A stretch of 64,000 nt of DNA. Origin: an uncultured Coriobacteriaceae bacterium. GTDB lineage: Bacteria; Actinomycetota; Coriobacteriia; Coriobacteriales; Atopobiaceae. Under the pieces are notes generated by a model that was not told the origin of the DNA, ran no database searches, and worked only from the letters and a program-made list of their open reading frames with translations. The position numbers and the translations under genes were made by a program. Of this stretch, positions 36,311-44,032 are shown in pieces; the stretch's first letter is position 1, and each line of letters begins with the position of its first letter. The stretch covers positions 124,001 through 188,000 of the forward strand of contig CADBDT010000011.1 in assembly GCA_902793465.1 (NCBI GenBank), given 5' to 3'.

Positions 36311-37999
36311 TTACATGTTGGCGTTAAACAGATTCTTGAGTTGATATGTTACGTCATCGGTCGAGGCGTCAATGCTTGCAGCTTCGTTAATTCCGCTAAT
36401 TTGTTTGAGCGCGTCTATGTTTGCGTTGTAGCCAATGGTGTACACGGGAATGCGCAGACCGCCAATAACGTCCTTCATGGGCTCAAAGTCCACAAAGCCC
36501 TGGTTGGTCTCGCCGTCGGAAAGCACAAATATCATGGGCTTGGCGTCGGGGTTGTCTGCCGCGGCCTTTTGCACCAGGTCGGCGGCTACGATAATTGCGT
36601 CGTAGGTGGCCGTGCCGCCCGAGGCGCGAAGGTTTTCCACCGCGCCCTTAAACAGCGACTGCTGCGTAAGGTCAAACTTGGCCACCGGCACGTTTATGGT
36701 AACGAAGTCGGAGTAGGACACCAGGCCAACGTAGTTGTCGGTGTTTATGTAGCGCATGCTGTTTATAAGGGAGCTCTGCAGCTCGGCAAGGGGAGAGCCG
36801 CTCATGGAGCCGCTTACGTCTGCCACAAACACGGCTATTACGGGCCGGCCGTTGTCCTTGTTCTTCTTGTACAGCTCCTGCGCCTTTACCAGCTGCGCGC
36901 CATCGATTTCTGCAACCTCGCTCACGTAGTCGTCCTTGCCGTTAAAGCCGTAGCGGTCTGCCAGCTCCTTGCCGTTGTTGTCGCAGTACTGGGCAAAGAG
37001 CTCCAGGATCTGGCGCTGCTCGGCCGTTGCGGAGGGGCACGCCACCAGCGGGTTGTCGTGACGGTAGCCAAACGGCGTAAACACGTAGCTGTTGGAAAGC
37101 GACGGGTCGTTTGCATACAGCTGCCACTCGGTAACAAAGCCGTCCAGCGCCCCGCGCTCGGCCGCGTCGCGCATCTGCACGGTGGTAAGGGCCACAAACG
37201 GCACGTTGGCCTGGAACTTGCGGAATCCCTCGGTGGCCTTGTCGGAAAGCGGGTTGGACGGGTCGTAGCGCAGCAGCGTGGACACCAGGAAGTTAAGGCC
37301 GGTGCTGCTGGTAAACGGGTTGGTGTAGCCCATGGTAAGCTCGCCGGAGCCCACGGCCTCGGTTACGGCCTTAAGGTCCACGGAGCCGTGCTTGCTCATA
37401 AGCGAGTCGTAGTGCTCCTTGTTTAGGAGTATGCCGGCCACGTTGCCCACCGTGCGCTCGCGAACGACCTCGGTTTTTACGCCGCGGTTGGAAAGAAGGT
37501 TTACAAACAGCATGTTGGACGGGGTGTAGCCCGCGGGCGACGCCTTGCCGGTTGCAATGTAGTCCACGCCAAGACCGCTGCTCATGCTGCGAACCTGCAC
37601 GCTTACGGGCTTTCCGCCCACGGTGGCGCCGGAGGCGTTAAACTTTTCGGCCATCTCGCGCAGCCATCCGTCGGTGCCCTGGCCGGCCTTTTCGGGCGAC
37701 GACCAGATCTCGGCGTTGAGGTCGGTGGTCGCGGGGACGGTAACCGCGTTGGTGTCCAGCTTGGGCAGCTCCTCGGCTGCCACGTCGTTGCTGCTGTATT
37801 CGACGGAAGACTTAACGGGGTTGGCGGTGTCTGGGTCTATTTCGCGCATCATGTCGGCCATGCGTTGCTGAGCCGTCTCGGTGCTTATGGTGCGCTCGGT
37901 CTTGCCCGTGTTCCTGGTAAGAAACAGAATGCCGAACACTAACGCGCTAATTATTACCAGGCCTCCCACAAGGCCAATTACAACGCGCTTATTACCCAT
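36311..37999 (-). CDS. Membrane-anchored VWA-domain protein with substrate-binding-like domain
   Basis: 562 residues with AAGGAGGAG upstream. An N-terminal membrane anchor (residues ~5-28, VVIGLVGGLVIISALVFGIL) precedes an extracytoplasmic region. Residues ~85-380 resemble a periplasmic-binding-protein fold (IWSSPEKAGQGTDGWLREMAEKFNASG; LGVDYIATGKASPAGYTPSN; GYTNPFTSSTGLNFLVSTLL). From ~388 to the end is a von Willebrand factor A domain with a complete MIDAS motif D394-V-S-G-S-M-S, the distal Thr in GGTATYD and the Asp in LSDGETNQG. Such SBP-VWA proteins are thought to bind ligand and metal at the cell surface. It is the middle gene of the operon XpaC-like / VWA / TelA, so it probably works with TelA in an envelope-stress complex (inference). 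Confidence 0.85.
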   Translation of the reverse strand: MGNKRVVIGLVGGLVIISALVFGILFLTRNTGKTERTISTETAQQRMADMMREIDPDTANPVKSSVEYSSNDVAAEELPKLDTNAVTVPATTDLNAEIWSSPEKAGQGTDGWLREMAEKFNASGATVGGKPVSVQVRSMSSGLGVDYIATGKASPAGYTPSNMLFVNLLSNRGVKTEVVRERTVGNVAGILLNKEHYDSLMSKHGSVDLKAVTEAVGSGELTMGYTNPFTSSTGLNFLVSTLLRYDPSNPLSDKATEGFRKFQANVPFVALTTVQMRDAAERGALDGFVTEWQLYANDPSLSNSYVFTPFGYRHDNPLVACPSATAEQRQILELFAQYCDNNGKELADRYGFNGKDDYVSEVAEIDGAQLVKAQELYKKNKDNGRPVIAVFVADVSGSMSGSPLAELQSSLINSMRYINTDNYVGLVSYSDFVTINVPVAKFDLTQQSLFKGAVENLRASGGTATYDAIIVAADLVQKAAADNPDAKPMIFVLSDGETNQGFVDFEPMKDVIGGLRIPVYTIGYNANIDALKQISGINEAASIDASTDDVTYQLKNLFNANM

Positions 38000-38063
38000 A
38001 ACTCCTCCTTGTCCAGCGTCGCATGGTTGCTAACTTGTGGATACGACGCACCATTGCCTTGCG

Positions 38064-38084
38064 GCGCCGGTCTTGTGCCGGCGC
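38064..38084 (-). other. GC-rich hairpin between XpaC-like and VWA genes
   Basis: GCGCCGG / CCGGCGC with a 7-base loop in the 103-bp gap of the operon. It has no T tract, so it is unlikely to be a full terminator. It may protect or attenuate the mRNA. Confidence 0.4.
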
Positions 38085-38102
38085 ATTGTTTGCTCTTGGT
38101 TC

Positions 38103-38816
38103 CTAGCGATAATACCGCGTTTCGCCAATGAGACCTTCCAGCTCCTCTATGGTCTGGTCTGCGGCCTCGCGGGTGTCGTCGGCCTCGAGCTTGGAGAGCT
38201 CCAGCTCCAGCTTTGCCATCTCCAAAAGAATCTGCTCGTTCGCGCGCAAGACCTCCTGCATGTTGGCAAGCGCCTCGTCGTATACGGCCACCTGCTGCGC
38301 CTGGGAGTCTCCGCGCTTCTTTGCCTTGGTGTAGGCGTCGCGATCGAACGACTGGATGTTGTTTGCCACCAGCGCCGAGTTGCGAAGCACCGTGCGCTGG
38401 GCCGTGTCTACCAGGTGGGTAAACCTGTCCCAGCTAAGGCTGCCCTCGGAGAACTGGACCGATATTACCTTGTGTAAGCGCTTGCGCTTGCGGGCGGCGC
38501 TGTTTACCTGCTCCAGCGCCTCGGAGGCAACGTCGCCAACGTGCGGGGTGTCCGCGTACTCCTCCAGGATGGGTATTACTTCCTCCTCTTTAACCACGGT
38601 GGCGGGTTCGAGAAGCTTGACGTCGGGCTCCTTGAGCGTGAGGTAGGTGGATGCGCCAAACACGCCCGCCAACGCCACGCCGGCAATTATCGAGAGGCCC
38701 GCACGCAGCAGGTCGTAGTCGGTGGGGCGCAGAGCTAGGCCCCACGGCGCGTACAGCAGGACCACCGCCAGCGCTATGAGCACGTAAATTGCAAGGAGCT
38801 TGGCGTAGCGTTTCAT
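38103..38816 (-). CDS. XpaC-like membrane protein (first gene of the TelA operon)
   Basis: 237 residues; ATG at 38816, with only a weak ribosome site. Two hydrophobic segments are at residues ~6-25 and ~38-60 (LLAIYVLIALAVVLLYAPWG; LSIIAGVALAGVFGASTYL). A cytosolic part follows with an XpaC-type core (VGDVASEALEQVNSAARKRKRLHKVISVQF) and a C-terminal coiled coil (ANMQEVLRANEQILLEMAKLELELSKLEADD). XpaC was named for 5-bromo-4-chloroindolyl phosphate hydrolysis in Bacillus, but that activity is poorly explained; genetic linkage to TelA is the consistent trait. The identification is by context and overall organisation rather than by a strict motif. Confidence 0.7.
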   Translation of the reverse strand: MKRYAKLLAIYVLIALAVVLLYAPWGLALRPTDYDLLRAGLSIIAGVALAGVFGASTYLTLKEPDVKLLEPATVVKEEEVIPILEEYADTPHVGDVASEALEQVNSAARKRKRLHKVISVQFSEGSLSWDRFTHLVDTAQRTVLRNSALVANNIQSFDRDAYTKAKKRGDSQAQQVAVYDEALANMQEVLRANEQILLEMAKLELELSKLEADDTREAADQTIEELEGLIGETRYYR

Positions 38817-38915
38817 GGTGGCCAATCGACGTAAACAACAGTAGTACGTCATAGTATACCCATGTGGGTTTGTAGCCAAAACACGTTTTAGGTACGCGGG
38901 GACTGTTCGGAAAGC

Positions 38916-39026
38916 GCCGTGCCGCTTGGGGATACTCCCCTGCGGGTACATCGCGAGAAGGTAATTCCTTCGCGAGGAGGCCAATCTGCGATGTACCCGA
39001 TGGGGAGTATCCCCAAGCGGCACGGC
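38916..39026. repeat. Dispersed palindromic element, copy 6
   Basis: Arms GCCGTGCCGCTTGG / CCAAGCGGCACGGC. The spacer differs from the other groups and contains its own inverted repeat (CGAGAAGG...CCTTCGCG). It lies between divergent genes. Confidence 0.95.
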
Positions 39027-39115
39027 TCGCTGTTATCCCCGTGTCGTTGAGTACAATATGTAATATATAGTTAAAGGATGTGGTTAAAGGAACGAAACCA
39101 GCCGAAGGAGGCGTC

Positions 39116-40207
39116 ATGTTTTGTCCCAACTGCGGTACCCAGGTTCCCTCGAACGCAAAAGTGTGCCCTAGCTGCGGCACGCCGCTGTCGAACAGAACTA
39201 CGCAGGATGCTGCGATGGCGTCGGAGGGCGACGAGGTGACGACGGACGTAGCCGAGGCTTCCCATCCGGCTAACGAGTCCGCAAGCAATTCTGGTGCGGA
39301 CGACTCTTCGGCCTCGCACAAACCCACGCAGGCACAGACTAACGATCCAGCGTCTGGGCCCGAGCCCGAGCCCGAGCCGCAGGTACCGCACAAAGAGTAT
39401 GGCGGCGCGGCGCGCATTATCAAGATTGTGATCGGGGTTATCTTGCTGGTGGTGGGCATCTCCAGATGCACTGGTGTAGCCAAGCGGAGTAACCCAACGA
39501 CGTCAACTGTTGCTACGTCCCAGTCCACGAGAGGATCCAACAGCACGTCCTCCAGCAGCGGGACGAACACAGGCTCAAATACAAGTACGAGCAGCGGATC
39601 CAACTCGACTACAACAAACTCGGGCAATGGACACTCCATTGACACCTCGGGCGACGTGCTAAGCGATCCCGAGCTTAGGGATGCCCATGGAAACATTACG
39701 CTTTACGCATTTATGGAGCTCGATGGCAAACAGCTTGCTTCCCTCTGCAACATGCAAAAGTTCGAGGTTACCTTTACGAATGGCATGCTCTCTTTTATTA
39801 ATCAAAAATCGGCTAACGGCTTTAGCATTGCAAATATGGACAACGCCTTGGACTACAACACGATCCTCGGTCTTAAGAAAGGTGGCGAGGGTACGCCATC
39901 TTGGTACGTCTACATTCTTACTAACTACGACTCGGGAAAGGCCGCCTACGAGGGCGTTTCGCATTGTACGACCGAGTGCTCCGCCACGGCTAACGGTTAT
40001 TACGTTGCCGTATGCTGCGATTCCTCTGGTAGGCGTTATCTCGCGACGGCCAACAAAAACGAGGATGGCGCCTACATCGTTATTCTCTACAATCCCGAGG
40101 CGCTCGAAAAAGGCAAATTTGACCAGATGCACAATGGCAAATACGGCAAGGATGCCGAGTCCGTGTTTACGGCATTCACGGGCAAATCCACCGACACCCA
40201 CGAGTAG
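39116..40207 (+). CDS. Zinc-ribbon membrane protein of unknown function
   Basis: 363 residues, ATG at 39116 after GAAGGAGG; an upstream GTG at 39080 is less likely. The N terminus is a short zinc ribbon (FCPNCG ... CPSCGTPL, two CxxC pairs within residues 2-25). An acidic, Pro-Glu-rich linker, one transmembrane helix (~103-120, IIKIVIGVILLVVGISRC) and an extracellular Ser/Thr/Asn-rich stalk (~125-180) follow. A C-terminal globular domain of ~170 residues (LYAFMELDGKQLASLC ... YNPEALEKGKFDQ) has two Cys pairs (HCTTEC, CC). I do not recognise the C-terminal domain. Zinc-ribbon-TM-stalk proteins are common in Firmicutes and Coriobacteriia and mostly uncharacterised. Confidence 0.75.
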   Translation: MFCPNCGTQVPSNAKVCPSCGTPLSNRTTQDAAMASEGDEVTTDVAEASHPANESASNSGADDSSASHKPTQAQTNDPASGPEPEPEPQVPHKEYGGAARIIKIVIGVILLVVGISRCTGVAKRSNPTTSTVATSQSTRGSNSTSSSSGTNTGSNTSTSSGSNSTTTNSGNGHSIDTSGDVLSDPELRDAHGNITLYAFMELDGKQLASLCNMQKFEVTFTNGMLSFINQKSANGFSIANMDNALDYNTILGLKKGGEGTPSWYVYILTNYDSGKAAYEGVSHCTTECSATANGYYVAVCCDSSGRRYLATANKNEDGAYIVILYNPEALEKGKFDQMHNGKYGKDAESVFTAFTGKSTDTHE

Positions 40208-40265
40208 GGATTAGGGACATCTCGCTTGCCAGGTGCGGTTCCAGAACAGACGGTCAGCGACAATC

Positions 40266-40373
40266 CCGTGCCCATTGGGGATACTCCCGCGCGGGTACAT
40301 CGCGGATAGCCCTTTCATGATGGAATGGCCTGCTCGCGATGTACCCGCGAGGGAACATCCCCAATGGGCACGG
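40266..40373. repeat. Dispersed palindromic element, copy 7
   Basis: Arms CCGTGCCCATTGG / CCAATGGGCACGG. The inner core is partly decayed (ATACTCCCGCGCGGGTAC, GGGAACATCC). The spacer is of the GGATAGCCC...ATGATGG type. It lies between two rightward genes. Confidence 0.92.
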
Positions 40374-40469
40374 CTCTCCACTAATGGTTTTAGGCTTCGC
40401 TGCTTACCGTAACCAATGCGAACCGAAGCCATCGCACTATTCGTTGTAATGTTGCATAACTAAACAAAC

Positions 40470-40496
40470 TTAAACAAAATGCGTTTAATTGTTTAA
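40470..40496. promoter_or_regulatory. Inverted repeat upstream of the RelB/DinJ-like gene (possible operator)
   Basis: TTAAACAA and TTGTTTAA form a perfect 8-bp inverted repeat with an 11-bp centre, 28 bp before the start codon in a very AT-rich stretch. Antitoxins of this family bind such palindromes to repress their own operon. Confidence 0.5.
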
Positions 40497-40523
40497 AAAA
40501 CGGCGTACTAGTTAGGGGACAAC

Positions 40524-40772
40524 ATGGCTACCGTCCAATTTGCCACGCATGTTGATGAAGAGCAGGCAGCTCGCTTTCGTGAGCTCACAAAAGCCTTGGG
40601 CACCACGCCTTCCGATGCCCTGCGCATGTTTGTGAGTGCGTTTAACGCCAACAGAGGTTTTCCGTACGACGTAAGGGTTGCAGAAGAGCCAGCTACACCG
40701 TTTGCCAACGAGAGCGAGGCGTTGGATTTCGTCGACCATTTTGCTGCGGAGGCACTTGATGCGGGCAGGTGA
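40524..40772 (+). CDS. RelB/DinJ-family antitoxin-like protein, apparently without a toxin
   Basis: 82 residues, start after AGGGGAC. The N-terminal ribbon-helix-helix pattern (VQFATHVDEEQAARFRELTKALGTTPSDALRMFVSAF) is typical of RelB/DinJ antitoxins. It is followed by a short acidic C-terminal arm (FANESEALDFVDHFAAEALD) that would wrap a RelE/YafQ-type toxin. No toxin gene follows before the pilin gene at 41062, and none lies directly upstream, so this is an orphan antitoxin or a solitary regulator. An inverted repeat is present in its promoter region. Confidence 0.75.
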   Translation: MATVQFATHVDEEQAARFRELTKALGTTPSDALRMFVSAFNANRGFPYDVRVAEEPATPFANESEALDFVDHFAAEALDAGR

Positions 40773-40824
40773 GATTTGGACGGCTAGTGCTGGTGGCCGC
40801 AGCTACCATGCGTGGTAATGGAGC

Positions 40825-40851
40825 AAGCGCACCTCTAACGGAGGTGCGCTT
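40825..40851 (+). terminator. Hairpin downstream of the antitoxin-like gene
   Basis: AAGCGCACCTC and GAGGTGCGCTT pair around a short loop, 53 bp after the stop codon. There is no long T tract (TCTCGG), so termination strength is doubtful. Confidence 0.5.
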
Positions 40852-40990
40852 CTCGGCTGTAACCGTATCCGGAAAGGATACATTTGTGCTATAGCTGAGC
40901 CTGACTACTAGATATTGTGGTTAGTGGGTCCGACTCTCTACCAACAGCCAAAAAGTGCAGAAAAACGTTCGATTTCAGCTAAAAAATGCG

Positions 40991-41020
40991 TGGACATTTG
41001 AGGCGAACTAAACGTACAAT
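40991..41020 (+). promoter_or_regulatory. Candidate promoter of the pilin-like gene at 41062
   Basis: TGGACA (40991-40996) and TACAAT (41015-41020) with an 18-bp spacer, 41 bp before the ATG. Confidence 0.5.
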
Positions 41021-41061
41021 GGCAAACGAGTGTCTATGTACAAAATAGAACAGGGGAGACC

Positions 41062-43038
41062 ATGGGTAGGAAAACGAACTCTAAACGGAGCAAACTCATT
41101 GCGTTGTTTGCGGTAATCCTTGCAGCAGTAGGAGCGCTGGTGCTTATGCCCAAGCCTGCAGTGGCAGAGGGCGAAACAACTGGCACGCTTACGATTAAGA
41201 AGGTCTCGACAAACACACAGGCTTCTTTTGACCTTGACATCACGATAGACGGTGACACTAGTGGCGTTACCTACAAAATAAACGGCGGTGAATCAAAGCC
41301 ATGGACCGACAAGCCGACCGCTATCCAAAATGGCCAAACGATTGAAATCAGTGGCATACCATTTGCAAGTGGAGAACAGGAAAACCTAACGGTAAAAGAA
41401 ACGTCTTCCGGCTACAACACCTATGCCACGTATGGCATGGCTGCAAGCGCTGCGGACATAGCTGAGAACCTTGCTAACTTTACCGATAATACTTTTAGAG
41501 GTGGGATAGTTTCGGACACCCCATACGCTTCGCTTACCATCTACAACATGGTTCCCACGATTGAAACCCAGGTGAGCCCGAGCACGATTACGCCCACGAG
41601 CGAAGGGTATGTGGAGACCATCACCGACAACGTTAAGGTCACAGGTCTTGTCCCTGGTAAGACATATACGGTTGTGGGCGAGCTGATGGACGGGACGACC
41701 CCTGTGCCCAACACCAGGGTAACGGTCAATGATGCCACCGCAGACAAAGATGGCAACTTGGATGTAACTCCCGAGTACAAGGATGTGCCCGTAGGAAAGT
41801 ACGCTGGCAAAAAGCTCGTTGCATACGCAACGGTAAAGGATGGCGACAACGTAGTAATCGAGCACAAGGACGACAAAGACGAGAAGCAGACCGTTACCAT
41901 TAAGGAAATTCCTGGCAGTCTCTCCATTACCAAGACGCTAAAGACGCCCACTACCGACAGTCACATTGCCAACCCCACCGGCGAAACGGATGAGGAAAAG
42001 GCCGCTGACAAGAAAAAGTGGGAGACCCGTAAGGAGAAGGCGCAGAATCAGCTCAATGACGCAAAGCCTGCCTTTACGTTTACAGTGGAACTCAAAGACG
42101 CTTCCGGTAAGGCTCTCGAGGACGAGTACAAGTACTCGGGTGCTGCCGAGGGAACCGTAAAGAATGGCGGCACCATTAGCATTCCTGCGACTGAGCTTGA
42201 CTCGACTGCAACCATTACCATTGAGGGGCTGCCCGAAGGTGCCACCTACAACGTAACGGAGGTTGATACCGAAGGCTATAAGGCGATTAATAACAAGAAG
42301 AGCGATACCGGTACGATTGAAAAGGGAAAGACTGCGGTTGCCGATTTTACGAACGCACCCCTTGGCACGCTCAAGGTTATCAAGAACGTAAAAGTTACTG
42401 TCTACGATCTAGAGCTCGAGGCCGCCAACAAGATAATCGAAGAGACGCAGAAGCAAATGGACGCGACCACCGACTCTACGACGCGTGAGGCTTACCAGAT
42501 CTTGCTCGACGAGGAAAACAAGTACAAGGAGGAGCTCGAGAAGAAGAAGGCCGAGATTGCAGCCACCGAGTTCACCTTTACCATCACCCTTACCGATGCC
42601 GATAAGAAGGCACTCACCGAGACCAAGGAATACAAGACCGTAAAGAGCGACGGAACCACGGACACCGATGGAACCATTAAGTTCGAAGACGGCAAGAGCG
42701 CTACCGTAAAGCTCAAGGGCGGCGAGAGCATCAGGGTAATTGGCATGGATCCCGACTACAACGTATCCGTTGCAGAGACCCCTGTTGATGGCTGGGTTGC
42801 CAACCATAAGAGCCTGAGCGGCACCGTAATCGAGGGCGTACCTCTGACCGCCACCTTCGAGAACACCTATGCGGGCGCCGATACACCCACCCCTGGTGAC
42901 AATCCGAGCGGAAACAGCACCACCAAGTCCAGCACCAAGCTGGCCAACACCGCAGACCCCGTTGTTGACGCAGCCCTGATTGCGGCAGCAAGTGCGCCTG
43001 CCGTGCTTTCCGGACTTGCACTGCGTCGTAGGAAGTAA
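41062..43038 (+). CDS. Pilin-like cell-wall-anchored protein with a VaFE repeat and two CnaB-like domains carrying charged helical inserts
   Basis: 658 residues, start after AGGGGAGACC. A signal peptide covers ~1-35 (cleavage after AVAE). An N-terminal domain (~38-160) has TLTIKKVSTN and ENLTVKETSSGY. One VaFE repeat (~165-290) has VETITDNVKVTGLVPGKTYTVVGEL and KKLVAYATVKDGD. Two CnaB/DUF5979-like domains follow: GSLSITKTLKTP ... ATYNVTEVDTEGY (~292-435) and GTLKVIKNVKVT ... NVSVAETPVDGW (~436-600). Each has a Lys/Glu/Gln-rich predicted helix inserted at the same place, after the first strand: EEKAADKKKWETRKEKAQNQ and the longer IIEETQKQMDATTD...KYKEELEKKKAEIAA. The C terminus has a Ser/Thr linker, STKLANTAD as the sortase-like motif, a hydrophobic helix and LRRRK. 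A strong promoter and terminator flank it, so it is transcribed alone. Confidence 0.88.
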   Translation: MGRKTNSKRSKLIALFAVILAAVGALVLMPKPAVAEGETTGTLTIKKVSTNTQASFDLDITIDGDTSGVTYKINGGESKPWTDKPTAIQNGQTIEISGIPFASGEQENLTVKETSSGYNTYATYGMAASAADIAENLANFTDNTFRGGIVSDTPYASLTIYNMVPTIETQVSPSTITPTSEGYVETITDNVKVTGLVPGKTYTVVGELMDGTTPVPNTRVTVNDATADKDGNLDVTPEYKDVPVGKYAGKKLVAYATVKDGDNVVIEHKDDKDEKQTVTIKEIPGSLSITKTLKTPTTDSHIANPTGETDEEKAADKKKWETRKEKAQNQLNDAKPAFTFTVELKDASGKALEDEYKYSGAAEGTVKNGGTISIPATELDSTATITIEGLPEGATYNVTEVDTEGYKAINNKKSDTGTIEKGKTAVADFTNAPLGTLKVIKNVKVTVYDLELEAANKIIEETQKQMDATTDSTTREAYQILLDEENKYKEELEKKKAEIAATEFTFTITLTDADKKALTETKEYKTVKSDGTTDTDGTIKFEDGKSATVKLKGGESIRVIGMDPDYNVSVAETPVDGWVANHKSLSGTVIEGVPLTATFENTYAGADTPTPGDNPSGNSTTKSSTKLANTADPVVDAALIAAASAPAVLSGLALRRRK

Positions 43039-43067
43039 CAGACCTTAGACCACGTATTACGCTTGAG

Positions 43068-43114
43068 AACAGCCCCTTAGCTGCAAATCTGCAGCTAAGG
43101 GGCTGTTGCTTTTG
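43068..43114 (+). terminator. Terminator hairpin after the pilin-like gene
   Basis: An 18-bp stem AACAGCCCCTTAGCTGCA pairs with TGCAGCTAAGGGGCTGTT, followed by GCTTTT. The stem shares CCCTTAGCTG with the 7305 hairpin. Just beyond it (~43133-43163) is a decayed half of the GATACTCCC palindromic family. Confidence 0.85.
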
Positions 43115-43184
43115 GTAGACGGAGCGGAACGGCGTGCTTCCAGGAGATACTCCCTTCGCGCACCATGTTCAAGGAAAATGCGGT

Positions 43185-43595
43185 CTATGTGATGTACTGT
43201 CGTATATAGGCGGCTGGGCTCAGTATTTGCGGCTTTTCCAGGGTTACGTCCTCGAAGTCGCGATCGCCCGTAACGAACACATCCGCGTTTCCGATAACGG
43301 CGGAATACAGTACTGGGTAATCCATAGGGTCGCGGATCTCAAAAAGATTGGTGTCCATTTTCGCGATAGGTGGCGTCGCTATGAGTTCATAGCGCATCGC
43401 GCGCAGAAGGGTATCCACCGAAGTCAGCCTATCCGGCCATTTTCTGCGTGTTACTTCGCGTACCTCGCCAACAACCCATGAGGATATAAGAAGCTCGTTG
43501 TCCGCAGAACTCGCGTGCTCGAGAACACGCAACATGTTAGTTGAGCGGAACACAACCGCCGAAAGCAGGACGTTTGCATCGATCATCACTCTCAT
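43185..43595 (-). CDS. PIN-domain ribonuclease toxin (VapC-like)
   Basis: 136 residues. PIN-domain toxins cleave RNA, often initiator tRNA or rRNA, with Mg2+ held by conserved acidic residues. These are present: D6 (MRVMIDANVLLS), E44 (WVVGEVREV), D92 (PMDYPVLYSAV) and D111/D113 (VTGDRDFED). The start codon overlaps the stop of the upstream antitoxin gene by 4 bp (ATGA), the usual sign of translational coupling. Confidence 0.88.
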   Translation of the reverse strand: MRVMIDANVLLSAVVFRSTNMLRVLEHASSADNELLISSWVVGEVREVTRRKWPDRLTSVDTLLRAMRYELIATPPIAKMDTNLFEIRDPMDYPVLYSAVIGNADVFVTGDRDFEDVTLEKPQILSPAAYIRQYIT

Positions 43596-43882
43596 TCGGG
43601 CGCCCTTGTCTCGGCTGCAAACATGTCGGCGCGCGCTTCACGTACGAGCTTGGTAATATCTTCCTCGCTTTCGAGACCTGCTTCCTGTGCAGCCCCCTCA
43701 AAGGCATCCATGGCCACACGCATTGCCATCATGTTCTGATTGAAGAGCGAAACCGATCCGTCGTCCCTGCGGACAAACAAGATCTTGTCGCCAGCTTGTA
43801 CCCCAATGGCACGGCGAACGCTTGCGGGTATGGTTATCTGTCCCTTAGAGGACAATGTCGACATCTCTAAAACAGCGTCCAT
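43592..43882 (-). CDS. AbrB/SpoVT-type antitoxin of the PIN toxin
   Basis: 96 residues, ATG at 43882 preceded by CAGGAAC. The frame is open upstream, but no better start is seen. The AbrB swapped-hairpin DNA-binding motif is clear: LSSKGQITIPASVRRAIGVQAGDKILFVRR (~10-39). A helical C-terminal tail (ALMRVAMDAFEG-like region and ESEEDITKLVREARADMF) probably inhibits the PIN toxin. It is translated first and overlaps the toxin gene by 4 bp. A palindrome of the dispersed family's mini type (43991) lies upstream of it. Confidence 0.87.
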   Translation of the reverse strand: MDAVLEMSTLSSKGQITIPASVRRAIGVQAGDKILFVRRDDGSVSLFNQNMMAMRVAMDAFEGAAQEAGLESEEDITKLVREARADMFAAETRAPE

Positions 43883-43990
43883 GGTATGTTCCTGTCTCTT
43901 TACATGCTTTACATTTCTTACCTTCATTCTAGCATGGCTTTGCAGGACACTATTTATCACGTCAGACCATCCAAAGACTTGCAGTGGCGT

Positions 43991-44026
43991 GAGGTGCACG
44001 AAGGGAATATCCCCTTCGTGCACTTC
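43991..44026. repeat. Mini palindrome related to the dispersed family
   Basis: GAGGTGCACGAAGGG / CCCTTCGTGCACTTC with one G:T pair around AATATC. The centre GGGAATATCCCC resembles the family core GGGGATACTCCCC, but the CGGGTACATCGCG part is missing. It lies 7 bp from the end of the 44033 gene. Confidence 0.7.
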
Positions 44027-44032
44027 CAAACC

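Noticed and set aside
40773..41061. A small toxin gene after the RelB/DinJ-like antitoxin
   Set aside because: No frame with a start, ribosome site and RelE-like motifs is present; the stretch contains a hairpin and a promoter only.
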